The notes under the pieces were generated by a model. It worked only from the letters and a program-made list of their open reading frames with translations. It had not been told where the DNA came from and did no database searches. Shown here in pieces: positions 1-11,773 of a DNA stretch of 64,000 nt; within the stretch, counting starts at the first letter, position 1, and each line of letters opens with the position of its first letter. The position numbers were made by a program, and so were the translations under genes. Origin of the DNA: Strigamia acuminata (taxonomy: Eukaryota > Arthropoda > Chilopoda > Geophilomorpha > Linotaeniidae); contig OX442322.1 of the NCBI GenBank assembly GCA_949358305.1, positions 8,494,001 to 8,558,000 on the forward strand, given 5' to 3'.

Positions 1-766
1 TCCGCCATTGCTGTGGGCGTGGCTTAAGTGTCTCTGTAAAGATGTATTTAAAATTACCTTTTTGTGGGTTTTATGAGGTATTTGTGAGTAATTAGGCATT
101 TGTGTATTTAGCAATGTAATAGTCTTAAGTTTTATTGCATGATGATAATGCTTTCTGATGTAAATACTGCACTCACTGTAGAGCTGCAATTTGATTGGCA
201 GAAAACCTCTGTATTTATTCTTTTTCTTGTGTTTCATGAATATTTACTTGGATTTAATGCATTTCCAATGGGTTCTTGAATATAGCATCTAAAGATTGAT
301 TGTAAAACTGATTTATTACATTTAATGTAGGTTTTCAGTTGTTAGGCTTAAGCAAATGTACTTGATGCCCTGTACGGTAGTCTATTTGTATCAGATGGTT
401 TATTTCCTCCCTTTTTCAGGGACCTAAGGCTTCCTTACTTTCAAGTGCATATGTCCTTATACAATGCTTATGTGATTGCACTTGTTATAGTTTATTGTTT
501 TAAGTGTAACTGCTTTGTTTCTGCTCTCGCGCTGCATTGTATCTGTGTTATTCATGTTTTCAATGATATTAAACGATGTTTATTTTTACTCCCGTGGATT
601 TTAACAGAATGAGTGAGGAGTAAAAACTCCTTGTTTCCTCCAAAGTACCTGCTGTTCTGGATGCCTGACAGATGGACATTGAATCTTCAAAGCCACTATA
701 CAAAATCAGCGGTCAAAAAGAAGGTCCTTTGTTTCTTAATTGGCCCAGCCCAGGCCAGTTGCAACA
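1..766 (+). repeat. Family A 5' LTR, 3' half
   Basis: The right half of a BEL/Pao LTR that begins left of the window. It ends GCAACA at 766, four bases before a tRNA-His primer-binding site. The same sequence occurs inverted at 57308-58052, where the complete solo LTR (about 1.5 kb) shows that roughly 740 bases are missing here. The stretch 1-612 has no gene. Its last 29 bases are also found inverted at 42149-42176. Confidence 0.9.
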
Positions 767-3311
767 TTTTTGGTGCCGTGACCAGGATTATTTAGCAGGG
801 CTTCAACGAATTGAAGACATTAGAACCAGAGTAAATTTATTGAAGCAAAGAGCAAAAGTGTCTGGAAAAATGGCAGGGCAATTTGGTTCCCATCCGGGAC
901 AGAATTCCAGTTTAAACCAGACGTCCGCTTCATCCAGGAGAAACACGAGATTGCCGAAAACCGACATTGCTAAATTTAGTGGCGATGCAACTGAATATAG
1001 AGGCTTTGCGAATTTATTCGAATCAGCAGTTGATCAGAACACGGAGCTTTCGAACGTGGAAAAGCTTATATATCTGAGATCATGCTGCACTGGGGCTGCA
1101 GAATCCGCAATCAAGTCGTACCCAATAACTGATGACGCCTACCCATTAGCGAAAAATACATTGGAGAGTCTATTCGGTTCTGAAAACACGCAGAGAAATG
1201 CTATTTCAAAGATGATTAGGGAGTCGAAACCCGTTTTCGATCTCTACCCAATCGAACCACTCAAAGCTCTATTCACGTCATTGGCATCTGCTGTCCGGAC
1301 CATGGCGCAACTGTCTGTGTCAGTTGACACTACTGGAACGTACCTTATTCCAGAACTACTTAGAAAATTTCCACCGGAGATCTCCCAACGTTTTTACCGA
1401 AAGCATCAAGGAAAAGTTGATGATGTTAACGTTTTTCTGGACTTCGTAGCAACCGAGATACAACTGGCTGAATTGTCGGAAGAAAGCGTTCTCCTTAAGC
1501 GCGCTCATCTGAAGAAGTCAGAAAAATTTGAGAAAACTTCAAAGGAAACAAGAGAAAGACCAACTGGAACCATGTCCTCATTCGTGACTTCCGAGAATGG
1601 AAAATTGAGTATGAATTCCAAGTCAAATCCAAACCGCAAACCCGCCTGCGCTTATTGTGATGGTGATCACGCACACGCAAATTGTGATGCGGATCTCGAT
1701 GTACCAGCGAGGATCGAAATAGTGAAGAAGAAACGACTTTGTTTCAACTGCTTGAGATATAACCACACAGCCAAAGAATGTACCGTGAAGTTTTGTTGTC
1801 GCTTGTGTGGTGGAAGACATCATACATCAATCTGCAACAAAAACAACAAAGAAAAAGCGATTACACCAAAAGAAGAAAACGTGTCTACTAATGTATCGCT
1901 TACCGAGTCGGTGGAGATTCAACTGATGGTCTTCACTGCTCTTTTTGTGAAGAAAAATGGAGACATGTACCCCGTCCGCGGATTACTAGATCCAGGAAGC
2001 CATCGCTCCTACGTCACGAAGAGACTAGTAAATAAATTCCGGATGCAAAAGATCGAGACACTACACACGATGACACAGTGTCTGCTCAACAAAAAGCCAG
2101 TTCCGACGACACATGATGTCTTTAGATTCGAACTGCAATCAAGACACGGAACGGAAAAGACATCAATCCTTGCATTAGAAACCGACACGCTCCCGAAAGT
2201 CAAAGGGATAATTGGAGCAGAAGCCATAAAGCAGGTCCAATCACTCGGACTTGAGATGGCTGAGATACATCCGTCAGAATCGGAAGACATTGACGTCTTA
2301 TTAGGAAGCAACGCATGGTGGAAGATTTGTCAAGGTGGAAGCCGAAAAATCAACGACGAGTTGGGATTAATGCAGACAATTTTTGGGTGGATTCTAAACG
2401 GTCGACTGAAACCAAACAACCCGCTTGAAGAAAACATGGCAGCGTGCAACATTTCTTGCATGGCGGTCGAGTCCAAAGAAGAAGTGATCTCAAATCAACC
2501 TAAAAATGATGAAAACAAAATAGTCCAGTTAATTCCGAAATCACTGTCCGACATGAATGGCGAACCCGGTGTGAATAAACAGACAGACGTCACACCTTCT
2601 TGTTTTGCCGCGAGCCTCTCCAGTGGTCTGGAGAAAGAGGAACTGGACACCACCCTCCAAAAAACGAAAAAGTCGTTCAAGGATGGAGGATTGGTCAACA
2701 GAACTCCAAGCTCGGACATGAAGCCGGAATTACGAGGGCGAAATCAGTCGGAGTCACTGAGAAAGAAAGCAAACCAAGTGCCCAGTTTACCCAAATTGTG
2801 TGCAATCCTGAGATGGACCGGAGAATTGATTTTCAATTTCTGGAGAAAGAAAATTGATTTGTCAACCAATCAAAAGGGAATTCATCTCATCATTGGTCCA
2901 ATGTATGCCGGGAAAACAACCAAGTTATTGAAGATCTTAGAAAAGGAAGAGAAGACGTCGTCCTTGCTCATTAAGCACTCCAATGACGAACGTTACAGTA
3001 AAGCCGAAGTCGTGACCCACGATGGTCATCGACGAGAAGCAATCGCGACCAGTAGCCTAACCAATGCTGTGGAAAAAACGAAATTAATGAAGACAATCGG
3101 AATTGATGAAGGACAGTTTTTTCCCGACATTTTTACTTTTTCAAATGAAATGGCTGAGCAAAAGAAAAAGGTAATAGTCGCCGCATTAGACGTCGACTTC
3201 AAGAGGAAGCCATTTGATCAGATATCCAAGTTAGTTCCACTAGCCGAGTCTGTTGTGAAACTACAAGCAAAATGTTATTTTTGCGGAGTGAAACTTTATC
3301 GTCTTTCATAA
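672..3311 (+). CDS. Family A gag-protease fused to thymidine kinase domain
   Basis: An 879-residue open frame. The ATG at 672 lies in the LTR, and the frame crosses the primer-binding site into gag, whose first 80 or so residues and leader are missing. Residues about 90-270 match BEL/Pao gag (DUF1759). Three zinc knuckles follow at about 323-394 (CX2C, CFNC, CRLC with H and C). The DUF1758 protease starts at about 435, with LLDPGSHRS near 441. After the conserved IFGWILNG motif (about 573) the normal reverse transcriptase is absent. A lysine/serine-rich linker of about 120 residues with no recognisable domain leads to a thymidine kinase domain (about 738-876). RT, RNase H and integrase are absent, so it would need proteins in trans. 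Whether the LTR start is used is unknown. Confidence 0.85.
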   Translation: MDIESSKPLYKISGQKEGPLFLNWPSPGQLQHFWCRDQDYLAGLQRIEDIRTRVNLLKQRAKVSGKMAGQFGSHPGQNSSLNQTSASSRRNTRLPKTDIAKFSGDATEYRGFANLFESAVDQNTELSNVEKLIYLRSCCTGAAESAIKSYPITDDAYPLAKNTLESLFGSENTQRNAISKMIRESKPVFDLYPIEPLKALFTSLASAVRTMAQLSVSVDTTGTYLIPELLRKFPPEISQRFYRKHQGKVDDVNVFLDFVATEIQLAELSEESVLLKRAHLKKSEKFEKTSKETRERPTGTMSSFVTSENGKLSMNSKSNPNRKPACAYCDGDHAHANCDADLDVPARIEIVKKKRLCFNCLRYNHTAKECTVKFCCRLCGGRHHTSICNKNNKEKAITPKEENVSTNVSLTESVEIQLMVFTALFVKKNGDMYPVRGLLDPGSHRSYVTKRLVNKFRMQKIETLHTMTQCLLNKKPVPTTHDVFRFELQSRHGTEKTSILALETDTLPKVKGIIGAEAIKQVQSLGLEMAEIHPSESEDIDVLLGSNAWWKICQGGSRKINDELGLMQTIFGWILNGRLKPNNPLEENMAACNISCMAVESKEEVISNQPKNDENKIVQLIPKSLSDMNGEPGVNKQTDVTPSCFAASLSSGLEKEELDTTLQKTKKSFKDGGLVNRTPSSDMKPELRGRNQSESLRKKANQVPSLPKLCAILRWTGELIFNFWRKKIDLSTNQKGIHLIIGPMYAGKTTKLLKILEKEEKTSSLLIKHSNDERYSKAEVVTHDGHRREAIATSSLTNAVEKTKLMKTIGIDEGQFFPDIFTFSNEMAEQKKKVIVAALDVDFKRKPFDQISKLVPLAESVVKLQAKCYFCGVKLYRLS
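693..701 (+). promoter_or_regulatory. U5 site antisense to tRNA-His D-arm (A)
   Basis: CCACTATAC, followed after three bases by ATCA, lies 65-75 bases before the LTR end. It is complementary to GUAUAGUGG in the D-arm of animal tRNA-His (tRNA sequence from memory). It is the weakest but one of the seven U5 matches in this window. A role in primer annealing is inferred. Confidence 0.45.
771..788 (+). promoter_or_regulatory. Primer-binding site, tRNA-His (A)
   Basis: TGGTGCCGTGACCAGGAT is the exact complement of the 3' 18 bases of tRNA-His including CCA; the acceptor strand TCACGGCA is typical of tRNA-His. It lies four bases after the LTR. Gag coding sequence follows directly, so the normal leader is deleted. 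Confidence 0.9.
2880..3308 (+). other. Captured type II thymidine kinase domain
   Basis: Encoded residues about 738-876 of the family A frame. The P-loop GPMYAGKTT is at 742-750 and IDEGQFF at 811-817; the Glu of this motif (813) is the catalytic base in type II kinases. VAALD and RKPF follow, then LVPLAESVVKL, as in animal TK1. The first zinc pair, CYFC, is at 868-871. The frame then ends at LYRLS, so the second CXXC pair and the substrate-binding lasso region are missing. Type II TKs phosphorylate thymidine in the nucleotide salvage pathway. The absence of introns and of any frame break suggests capture through RNA. With the C-terminus missing, activity is doubtful. Confidence 0.88.
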
Positions 3312-4134
3312 ATCAAAGATGGCGCAGATTCGAATCTCGCGCTTGTGTGCAACCGAAAAGAAACACTCGTTCTTATTTACGAACAAATATAAACCGATGT
3401 TTAATCGTTCAAATCAGAACTATAACTGTTTTTACAATGTGTAAACTCGTGTCACGGTCTCTAACAACAATAAACGTCAACACGACAGCATTATTAATAA
3501 AATAGATAACAATATATCAAAAAGCCAATGTCTCAAAACGGCCTCCGTACAACAAAACAAGAACGGCCGTTGAGAGTTCAAATTACACCAAAAAACTTAT
3601 CTTTAATATCGAAAATCGAGCATATAAATAACTCAAACCCTAATGATTATTTAATACAGCGAAAATGAAATGAAAGAAGGTGCAAACCTTCAAAATTAAA
3701 ACCTCAACGAACATTGAATGGAAATCTCGAAAACCCGAAAACTGCTACATTTCGCCACGAGACGTCGCCTAATCAATGTCAACGAAAACTTAATCTAATC
3801 AATCGTAATTCTCGCATCCCGAACATGGCCACTGTCTTAATACGAATAAAGAACCCAAATAATGCATCCTCGACACTCGTTGTGCGCATTTAATAAATCC
3901 CTTGCATTGCACGGAATTAAATTCCCATCGCCCGCACTAAACCCAATGCTATTCGCGGGCGAGTTATAAAACCCGAACTCGACCGAATAGATGCACGATG
4001 CGCCAAATCACGTGACACCCGACCAAACGATTGAATCTTATCCGAAACACAAAACAACGAAAAAATAACCAACTAATCAATTCGAAATCGCATTAAATCA
4101 CACAATAAAAACTTAAGTCGAACAAATCTTATTC
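3312..4134 (+). other. Non-coding spacer between A and F
   Basis: AT-rich sequence with several AATAAA-like signals and no open frame of note. It does not resemble any LTR or leader in the window. It could be the untranslated tail of the captured kinase transcript, or unrelated DNA at a recombination junction. No LTR separates A from F. Confidence 0.4.
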
Positions 4135-4140
4135 TTATCA

Positions 4141-7100
4141 AGTCACGATTGAAATAATCTTTACTGCAAATCTTATCAGGAATTCCGGGGAGCCGTACGT
4201 AGTACGCGGACTTATCGATACCGGAAGTCACCGGTCATACATTACTCGTGCCCTCGCGTCTCACCTGAAATTAAAGAAAAAAGGTTCGATTTCTACTTCA
4301 ATTCAAAGAGTAGATGATGTGAATCCTCAAGCCACATTTCACGACATATTCAAGATTGATTTGAAGTCAAGACATGGTCCGCAAAGAGTCAAGCTGGACA
4401 TTCTTTGTGCTAATACGCTACCTGCCATTCGTTCAACTAACAATCCAAAGGTCATTGCACAAGTCCAAAAAATGGGACTTGATTTGGCTGAAGAACTCCC
4501 ATCTAGTACAAGCGATATCGATATTATTCTGGGAGAAGATTGTTGGTTTGATGTTGCGTTAGCAGGCCGGAAGAAAGTCAATGAAAAACTCGAATTATTT
4601 CAAACGATATTCGGTTGGGTTTTACATGGAAAGACGGGAAATGTCGACCTTTTCGAAGAATCACAACAAGTATCTGGTTGCTACGTCTCGTGTTTGGCAG
4701 TCGGGGATCCCTTGGAGAAGATTTGGTCACTTGAGTCCATTGGGATCAATCCAGGAGAGAAGACAACCGACTTCATACGTGACAGATTCGAGAATAGTTC
4801 CAAACGATTGGAAGACGGTCGTTATGAAGTTGTCTTACCGTTCAATGACCACATCAACGAGCTCGATTCCAATTGGTCCAATGCACTTCATCAATTAGCT
4901 GCTACTCTAAGGAGATTGGATGGTCATCCAGATCTTCAGAAGAGATATGATGATGCGATGAATGCTTACCTCGAAGCCAACCATGCCGAGGTGGTTCCTG
5001 TTGACGAGATTAACCAAGAATTATTGTATTATATCCCTCACCAACCCGTAATTCGTGAAGACCGCGAAACCACAAAATTTCGTGTGGTTTTTAATGCGTC
5101 ATCATCAAAGAAGGGCTATAGGTCCCTCAACGAGTGTCTGTATCCCGGGCCGTCGTTAAATCCAGACCTGATTGTCGTGCTCATCCGATTCCGCTTGCAT
5201 TTCATAGTAGTGATAGCCGACATAAAACAAGCCTTCTTGCAAATAGCCATTGCCTTAGGTCATAGAGATGTACTTCGATTCCTTTGGGTTAAGCCGGAAT
5301 TTTTCCAACAACCATTCAGTTGGGCCAACCTATGGAAGAATCTGATCGTATTAAGGATGAAAGTTGTACCTTTTGGCGTCATTTCATCGCCTTTTCTACT
5401 TTGCGCTTCCATTGGACAACAGGCCAAGCGATTCCAAAACGAATATCCCAAGGAAGCTGAAGCATTGGACAAAGCCACTTATATGGACGACCTTACAAGT
5501 GGGGCAGGTACTCCTGACGACACAGTTGATCATTGCGAGAAGCTCAAGACCATCTTGGATGATGCACAGATGCCCTTAGTCAAGTGGGCTACTGGAAACG
5601 ACAATGTTCACACACAGTTGAAAGAGAAAGGATTCCACATGCGCTATGAAAGAATAGAAGACGCAGAGTATATTAAAATGCTCGGAGTCAAGTGGGGCGT
5701 TATTGAAGATAACATCATGTTTGCGATTGTAGATCGTCAGACTAAGGTTCAAACGATGCGGGAAATTCTATCTGCGGTTGCATCGGTATTCGATCCGTTG
5801 GGACTTTTAGCACCCATCATACTGCCAATGAAGTTGCTGCTTCAGAAATTATGGAAAGAATCTGCCAAATGGGATGTACCACTTTCCGAAGAGGATGGAA
5901 ACGTTGCCGCCCAATGGATCCAAGACATCCAAAGCCTGAACACATTGAAAGTCGAGAGATGGATGCAAACTCATTCCGGACAGGAAGTTACCGTACACAT
6001 CTACTGCGATGCTAGTCCGTTAGCATACGGTTGTGCGGTCTATTTTGTCGACGATGTCGGATTTCGAAGGCTTTTGATGAGTAAATGCCGAGTAGCACCT
6101 GTAAAGAAAATAACGTTGCCGAGATTAGAACTAACTGCTGCCGTTTTAGGAGCTCGTATTGGGAAATACATCAGAGATAATATGAGCACAGAATTTCCAA
6201 TTAAGGAGATTTCTTACTTTTCTGACTCCATGATTACTTTAGCGTGGATACATTCTCTTAAGAACCAATGGAAGCCCTATGTGTCAAATCGAATCTATGA
6301 AATAAATAGTCTGTCAAAACCAGAAAAGTGGCATTACGTATCGACACAAAACAATCCAGCTGACGCGCTAACTCGACCAATGACTTCTGAGGATTTGATA
6401 AGTCACCCTCTTTGGTGGAGTGGAAAGATATCAGAGATTGAAGGGATCACAAGTGATGTTGTTTTTCCTGCAGAAGAATACAAGGCCGATAACGTCAATC
6501 TAGCCACCATAGACACAGGACAGCTGCATATTTCCAATTTCATTCGGAAATTTAGCTCTTTCCAAAAACTCAAGCGAGTCGTCTCTTACATAATGAAGTG
6601 GAAAACACGAAACTTTCGCGCGGGAGAGATCTCGACTGACGAGTTGGAGTGTAGCGAAGCTGTATTACTCCATCTATCTCAAGAATTTTATTTTAAAGAC
6701 GAAATAACCGAGTTGAAAGGCGGAAGAGTAATTGCAAGGAAATCATTGATCAGCAATCTAAATCCGTTTCTTGATGACAAAGGATTTCTTCGACTAGGTG
6801 GTAGACTCAAACAGTCGTTCTTAACCTATGAAGAAACCCATCCGATAATTTTACATCCGGATTGTTGGATTTCTCGATTAATTATTCGTTCCGTACATGA
6901 AACTCTCAAACACGGAGACCAGAGTGAGACATTGTATCGAATCAGAGATCGTTTTTGGTTGCTGCGAGCCAGACGGACGATCAAGTCTGTAATCCGGAAC
7001 TGTCCGATATGCCGAATCGCTAAGTTGGAAAGGAATCAACCTATGACTGGAGACTTACCTGAGGAAAGAATGAAACCATCCAGTCCTTTTACTCATACGG

Positions 7101-7993
7101 GTATGGACTATATGGGTCCTATTTATGTCACAAAGGAAAAGAAGCAACTTAAAACATACATCCTTCTTTTCACATGTCTTGTCACAAGAGCATTGCATCT
7201 GGAGGTTACCGAGGATTTATCAGTACCTAAGTTTCTGATGGCGTTCCGTCGCTTTGGCGCCCGATATGGTTATCCTACTCTATTATGTTCTGACAACGCT
7301 CGAACGTTTGAACGTGGTAACATAGAGTTGGAATCCTGGGGTCAATTTTTGAAACATTCAGACGTGAAGACGCTGTTTGCAGATCGGAAGATTGTCTGGA
7401 AGTTCATACCGCCCAGATCGCCCTGGATGGGAGGTGCCTGGGAACGTCTTGTGAGATCTGTAAAAGACAAGTTACGTCGCATATTCCAAAAAAGGAAAGT
7501 CGATCTTGAAACCCTTCAAACTGTGACATTGGAGATCAGCTCCGTGCTAAACTCTCGTCCGCTCTCATACGTGTCAGAAACACCAGACGGCGGTTATGTC
7601 TTATCTCCAGAACATTTCCTCACGGGTGGAATGTCGAAGATCTTGCTGAACGAGAACCCAGAGGCGATAAAACGACGCGACCTCGTCAAGCTAGAAAAAT
7701 CAAGAAGAAAGTTGATTTCAGATTTCTGGGAGGTCTGGAAGAACAGCTATCTGAAACAACTGAGAAACGTACACGAAGTCAACGGAGATCCTTCTTATCA
7801 AAATGTCAAGCAAGGACAAGTCGTACTACTCGAAAGGGTAGGCCAGAATCCATATTTTTGGCCCATGGCAAGAATAACCGAAGTCTTTCCCGGCGAAGAT
7901 GGTTTAGTACGTGTGGTTAAGGTGGTCGATCCACAGGGAAAAGTTTTGGTTAGGTCGGCACGTCATGTGCGTGTCCTAGAAATGGATTTGTAA
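4141..7993 (+). CDS. Family F pol, 5'-truncated
   Basis: Protease to integrase of a BEL/Pao element. Coding similarity begins near 4141 (matching the residues just before the protease in A, B and D); the first ATG, at 4319, is downstream of the protease active site. The active site is LIDTGSHRS (about 4210), with the canonical DTG where A, B and D have DPG. Reverse transcriptase carries IADIKQAFLQ (about 5215) and YMDDL (about 5481). RNase H carries IYCDAS (about 6000). The integrase zinc domain ends in NCPICR, and the catalytic Asp, Asp and Glu lie in MDYMGP, SDNARTF and WERLVRS (about 7106-7450). DUF5641 runs to the stop. Gag and all of the 5' end are gone, so it cannot act as an element, although the pol frame is unbroken. 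Confidence 0.9.
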
Positions 7994-8050
7994 ACGATGC
8001 TAAGTGTTCTCGTTAAGTGAAAGCTGTAGAAAGCATCTGTTACGCGGGAA

Positions 8051-8994
8051 CGCTGTTTCCAGCAACATGGAGTGTCATGAGCCAGTCACTTGTCTGGACG
8101 TTAAATCATTAGTTCCTAGAAAATAAAATTCATTGTTTTTAATTTACAATCTTAAATTAGATTTAAAAAGGGCTCTTATCTGACACAGTCCAGTTGCAAT
8201 CCCAGTGATTCTTTAAGTCTCTCAGGTTTTCCTCATGAGTTAATTTTATAATTAACTAACCAATTAATTTGTATTAATTGAGGAAGCCATTTTGGTGTGA
8301 TACAGTCCTGATGATTGTTTGCATTTGAAATTAGACAAATACCAAGGGTTTTAGTATTGGATAATTAATTTGTTATTAATAAGAAAATATTGGAACTGAT
8401 TACAAAAGTTTTTACTTAGATTTGAGTTTTTAACTATTCATTTGTCTAATTAGTACCGGTTGTAATGGAGTGATGCTTTCCTATTGGCTGGCTTCATTTC
8501 CAAATGCTTTGAGGATGTTTTAAAAGGATTAAAACATTCCTGTTATCTGTTGAGTTAACTGTTAATTTAAAATACCTTTTGTGGTCATTATGAATCACTT
8601 CATTTTAAGTTATCTGTAGTTTCTCTTGTGTAATTCTCTTTGGAATTTCTGTGCACCTTATACGGTAGCCTATAGTGTCTATCTGTTTGGTTAAAAATAC
8701 TGATGTATGGAAGTTCATGAGAGCTTTTCTGAATTCTTCTCTATTTAGTTGATTGTTCAGGAGCACACAAGATTGTTGTGAGTGTGCTCTCTGCTTGTTA
8801 CAAAGAAAATGGATGATTAAACACCTTTTTTATATCGCTGCTGCTTTTATTATGCTCGAGGAGTAAAACAACTCGCTTTCCCACCGGTGCGTTGTTGGCC
8901 CAGCTGGATGTTGTCTCGATTTTGGATCCCAAGCCACTCGTAATTTTTCACCACTATACGATCAGCCATCGCTCAACCATCATGACAGCAACAC
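8051..8994 (+). repeat. Family F 3' LTR
   Basis: Begins TGTTTCCAGCAACATGGAG 57 bases after the pol stop and ends GACAGCAACA, 944 bases. Its first and last parts resemble the A LTR (both start TGTT..AGCAACA..TGGAG and share a TACGGTAG stretch and a GAGGAGTAAAA stretch), but the lengths differ (944 against about 1500), so A and F are separate families. Confidence 0.8.
8951..8964 (+). promoter_or_regulatory. U5 site antisense to tRNA-His D-arm (F)
   Basis: CCACTATACGATCA, 30 bases before the LTR end, is a 14-base exact complement of UGAUCGUAUAGUGG, bases about 5-19 of animal tRNA-His as I recall it. It is one of the longest perfect matches of this kind in the window. Confidence 0.6.
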
Positions 8995-11410
8995 AAGGTT
9001 TATCTTATTGGTATACCAACACTAAAGCTTGGTATTATTCACTAATTCACTGGATATTCTCTAAATTCCACAAACTGGAATCGAGAATTTATTCAAATGG
9101 TTAAGACTTAAACCTCTACTCCTCCCAACTGCACCAGTTTCTAATCAAAAACCTTGATGTGAGAAAGGGCCAGGGATTCTATATTCTTTTCTCTTTTAGG
9201 CAGAGCCACGCGTTTTTTTTTGGTTTAGTTTCGTATACTTACTCAAGGTGCATGGGGTAAAGTTCTTGAGGGTCCTCGTCAGTCGGGGCATGGTTTCGGT
9301 CTCGCGGGGGATGGAACGGAACTGTTTTTTGGGCGTGTTGGTTCTCTGGTGGACACTCGTGTTATTGGACCCAATACACGAGGAGCTAATCGGTTTTAGA
9401 GGGTGAACTTCATCACCATACTTTAATTCCTGTTGCTCACGTTCTCCTGAGCTTCTGAGCACTGTTCAACTTTCGGTCTTGTCCATTGCTCGTCCGAGAT
9501 GGGCAGTAAACTTTGCCTTGGTACTTAGATTGTGCAAGGAAGTCTTCTCCTCCTTTGGATCCGGGTTTCTTTTTGCCTATGCATGAGATTGAGTCAGTTA
9601 ATTCGTCAGATGCGTCAAGCATTGGGAGATGTGCGATCAAAGTTGAGTGGATCGCAACTTGTTTTCACGCCCCCTCCTACCCAAAGTTTTGAGCAGAGAA
9701 GCACAAGTGTTTTTGGCTGAACACAGGTGCACAAGTTTTTTGGGGTTCATGAGAGAAAAGGGCAGAGGTTAGAAATGAAGAGTAAGTCGTGATTTCGAGT
9801 CCCCTTGGGCTAGCTTCCAATAGGAGAACGTAGAGGCGACGATATAGTAGAAATTAGTAATTAGCCTTTTTTGTTAGTGTTTGATTTCGGAGCTTTTTGC
9901 GACGAGTCTGACGGTCACACGACCATGGGGTTGAGGTTAGTGGCGTATCAGATACTCGCGGAAGTCTTCTGAGATAAAAGCTTAGTTAGTCAAAGGTTAG
10001 TTAATTCATAGTTTATACCTTTAAAAGGTGGGTTTCTCTCACAAAGAAATTCACAGATGTTGTTTTTTTTCGACCTTTTCTGGCTCCGGCATTAGTGGTT
10101 TAAACGCCGTGGCAGCATTCTTCTTCTGTCGGGAAGAAAATGGGTTATGATAGGAAGGAAGGTTTAGCTGAGATGTTAGCCAGAGAGAAGGTCGAATGAG
10201 GAGAAAGCATTGAGGATAATTCGCGGTGTCAGGGGATACCCCTAGTTTTTCGTTAAAAAAAGGAATTATGTGTTGTGCGCTCTTAGATTCAAATTTTTGG
10301 CTTGTCTTGTGTTAGTTTAGCAGAGCCCTGCTTGTAGTGGAAAAAAATTGAGAAAAGATTTTGTACTACTAGTCGGGTGGGGCACGATTGAAGTTACTTG
10401 TCTTAAATTTAAGTGGCCGCTTCTCGTTGTGAGAGTTCTAGAGAGGTTTGAATGAAGATTTCACTAAGGGAGGGGTTTCGTTTTCTGCAATGTCAACAGG
10501 TAACTGTTTTTTAAAAAGTGAGCACAGTTTTCTTGATTTTTCAGGTGTAGTTAGACTGGGGGTGTGTTCTTTGACATTGCGTATTATTGGTTCCAATTGT
10601 TATTTTGGTTCATTACACAGTTTAGTTTAGTTCTTTCTAGTGGAAGATATTTAGTTTAAAGGAAATTGGGCACGAGTTTATCTTTGCAGTGAGTTGCCGC
10701 CTGAGTGGACGGTCGCTGGCTTGGCTGGTTGTTTATCATCAAGTCGTGAGTTGATCGCCTGTTTAGGTTGGTCGCTTGGCGTCCCAACGATGAATTGGTT
10801 GTTTTTTGCTTAGTTAGATAGGAATCTGCTTTAGCTTTCTGCGGCATTTTCGTTTCAGTTTGATGTCAACTTTGGCAGGCTTCCTGAATGGATCAATGGC
10901 TGAGCTCAGGTGCTTGCGTAAGTCGGTGTCTTTAGGGGCGAATTTTGTCTGAGGATTCAAACTACCTCTTAAAGGAAGTGTATGAGAAGTCGGTTCGTTA
11001 GTTTAGCTTTAAGGTTATTTGTGGTTTAGTGGTGTCTTGTCGTTGACTGACCCCATTGGTTGGGGGTCTCAGTTTCCCAAAGTTGACTGCAGGTCAATCT
11101 CTATGGGAGAGACAAGCTCTTTTTTTTGTGATTGTTAGTCGTTTCTTTGTATTACGAGTTGCAGGTTAGAGTCCGGTTATTTTGCAGTATGTCTAGGATC
11201 TTCTCGTTTCAGGGGACCCGCTCCTGTTCATGTTAATGTATTGTTAACAGAAGAGTCAATATATTTTCGATTTGGGAAAAGGGGTTCTATGATTCGTTGT
11301 GGATTCTTGCCAAGGGATATAGGCATGGTGAAAGTCAGTATGCTCGGTCTTTTCTTCATGAATGCGGTTCCTTCAGGGCGGCTGCTCTCTTCTTTTTTGG
11401 CCGGCAGCGA
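8995..11410 (+). other. Non-coding internal region of element J, left end unclear
   Basis: 2.4 kb with no frame above about 100 codons and no similarity that I can see to gag or pol. Its right end (TTTTTTGGCCGGCAGCGA, then the LTR) matches the B element just before its 3' LTR (TTTTTCGGCTGGCAGCGA), so this is the 3' part of an LTR element with B-type ends and a coding-free interior. No left LTR, primer site or anticodon-type motif is found; the F LTR abuts it. Confidence 0.5.
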
Positions 11411-11707
11411 TGTTGCGAGCAAGAACGCAACAAAAAGGATCTGGAGATTTCACGTTGTTCATCTTCTGAAAGAAAGAAAAGGCTTTTTAATTTTGTTGTC
11501 AAGTTTAGATAGATTTTTAACACATATCTGACATGCCCAGTTGGTTTGCCGCTTTGTTGTCACGATCCTGGTAGTTCAAGAGGGTTGTCACTTCGCCTGC
11601 CACACCTGGAATGTTTGAAAGTTGTGTTTTTAGTCTTTTGTAATTAATTTATGTGTCTTTTTCACGTTTCTGAGTTATTTCTAGTATTTGTAAGTTCTCT
11701 CCTGTTT

Positions 11708-11773
11708 CCAGTTCACTTGCGAAGGAGATAGGCGTGCATCGGCAAGATGGCCGCCATAGCGCAAGTGAACTGG
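11708..11773 (+). repeat. Inverted repeat inside the B-type LTR
   Basis: CCAGTTCACTTGCG and its exact complement CGCAAGTGAACTGG are separated by 38 bases that include AAGATGGCCGCCAT, itself nearly palindromic and like a YY1 site. The B 3' LTR keeps the arms with several mismatches (about 21857-21920). Confidence 0.75.

Noticed and set aside
2880-3311. Bacterial or viral origin of the thymidine kinase
   Set aside because: The RKPF, LVPLAESVVKL and IDEGQFFPDI motifs fit animal TK1 as well as any; with no search possible there is no reason to invoke transfer.
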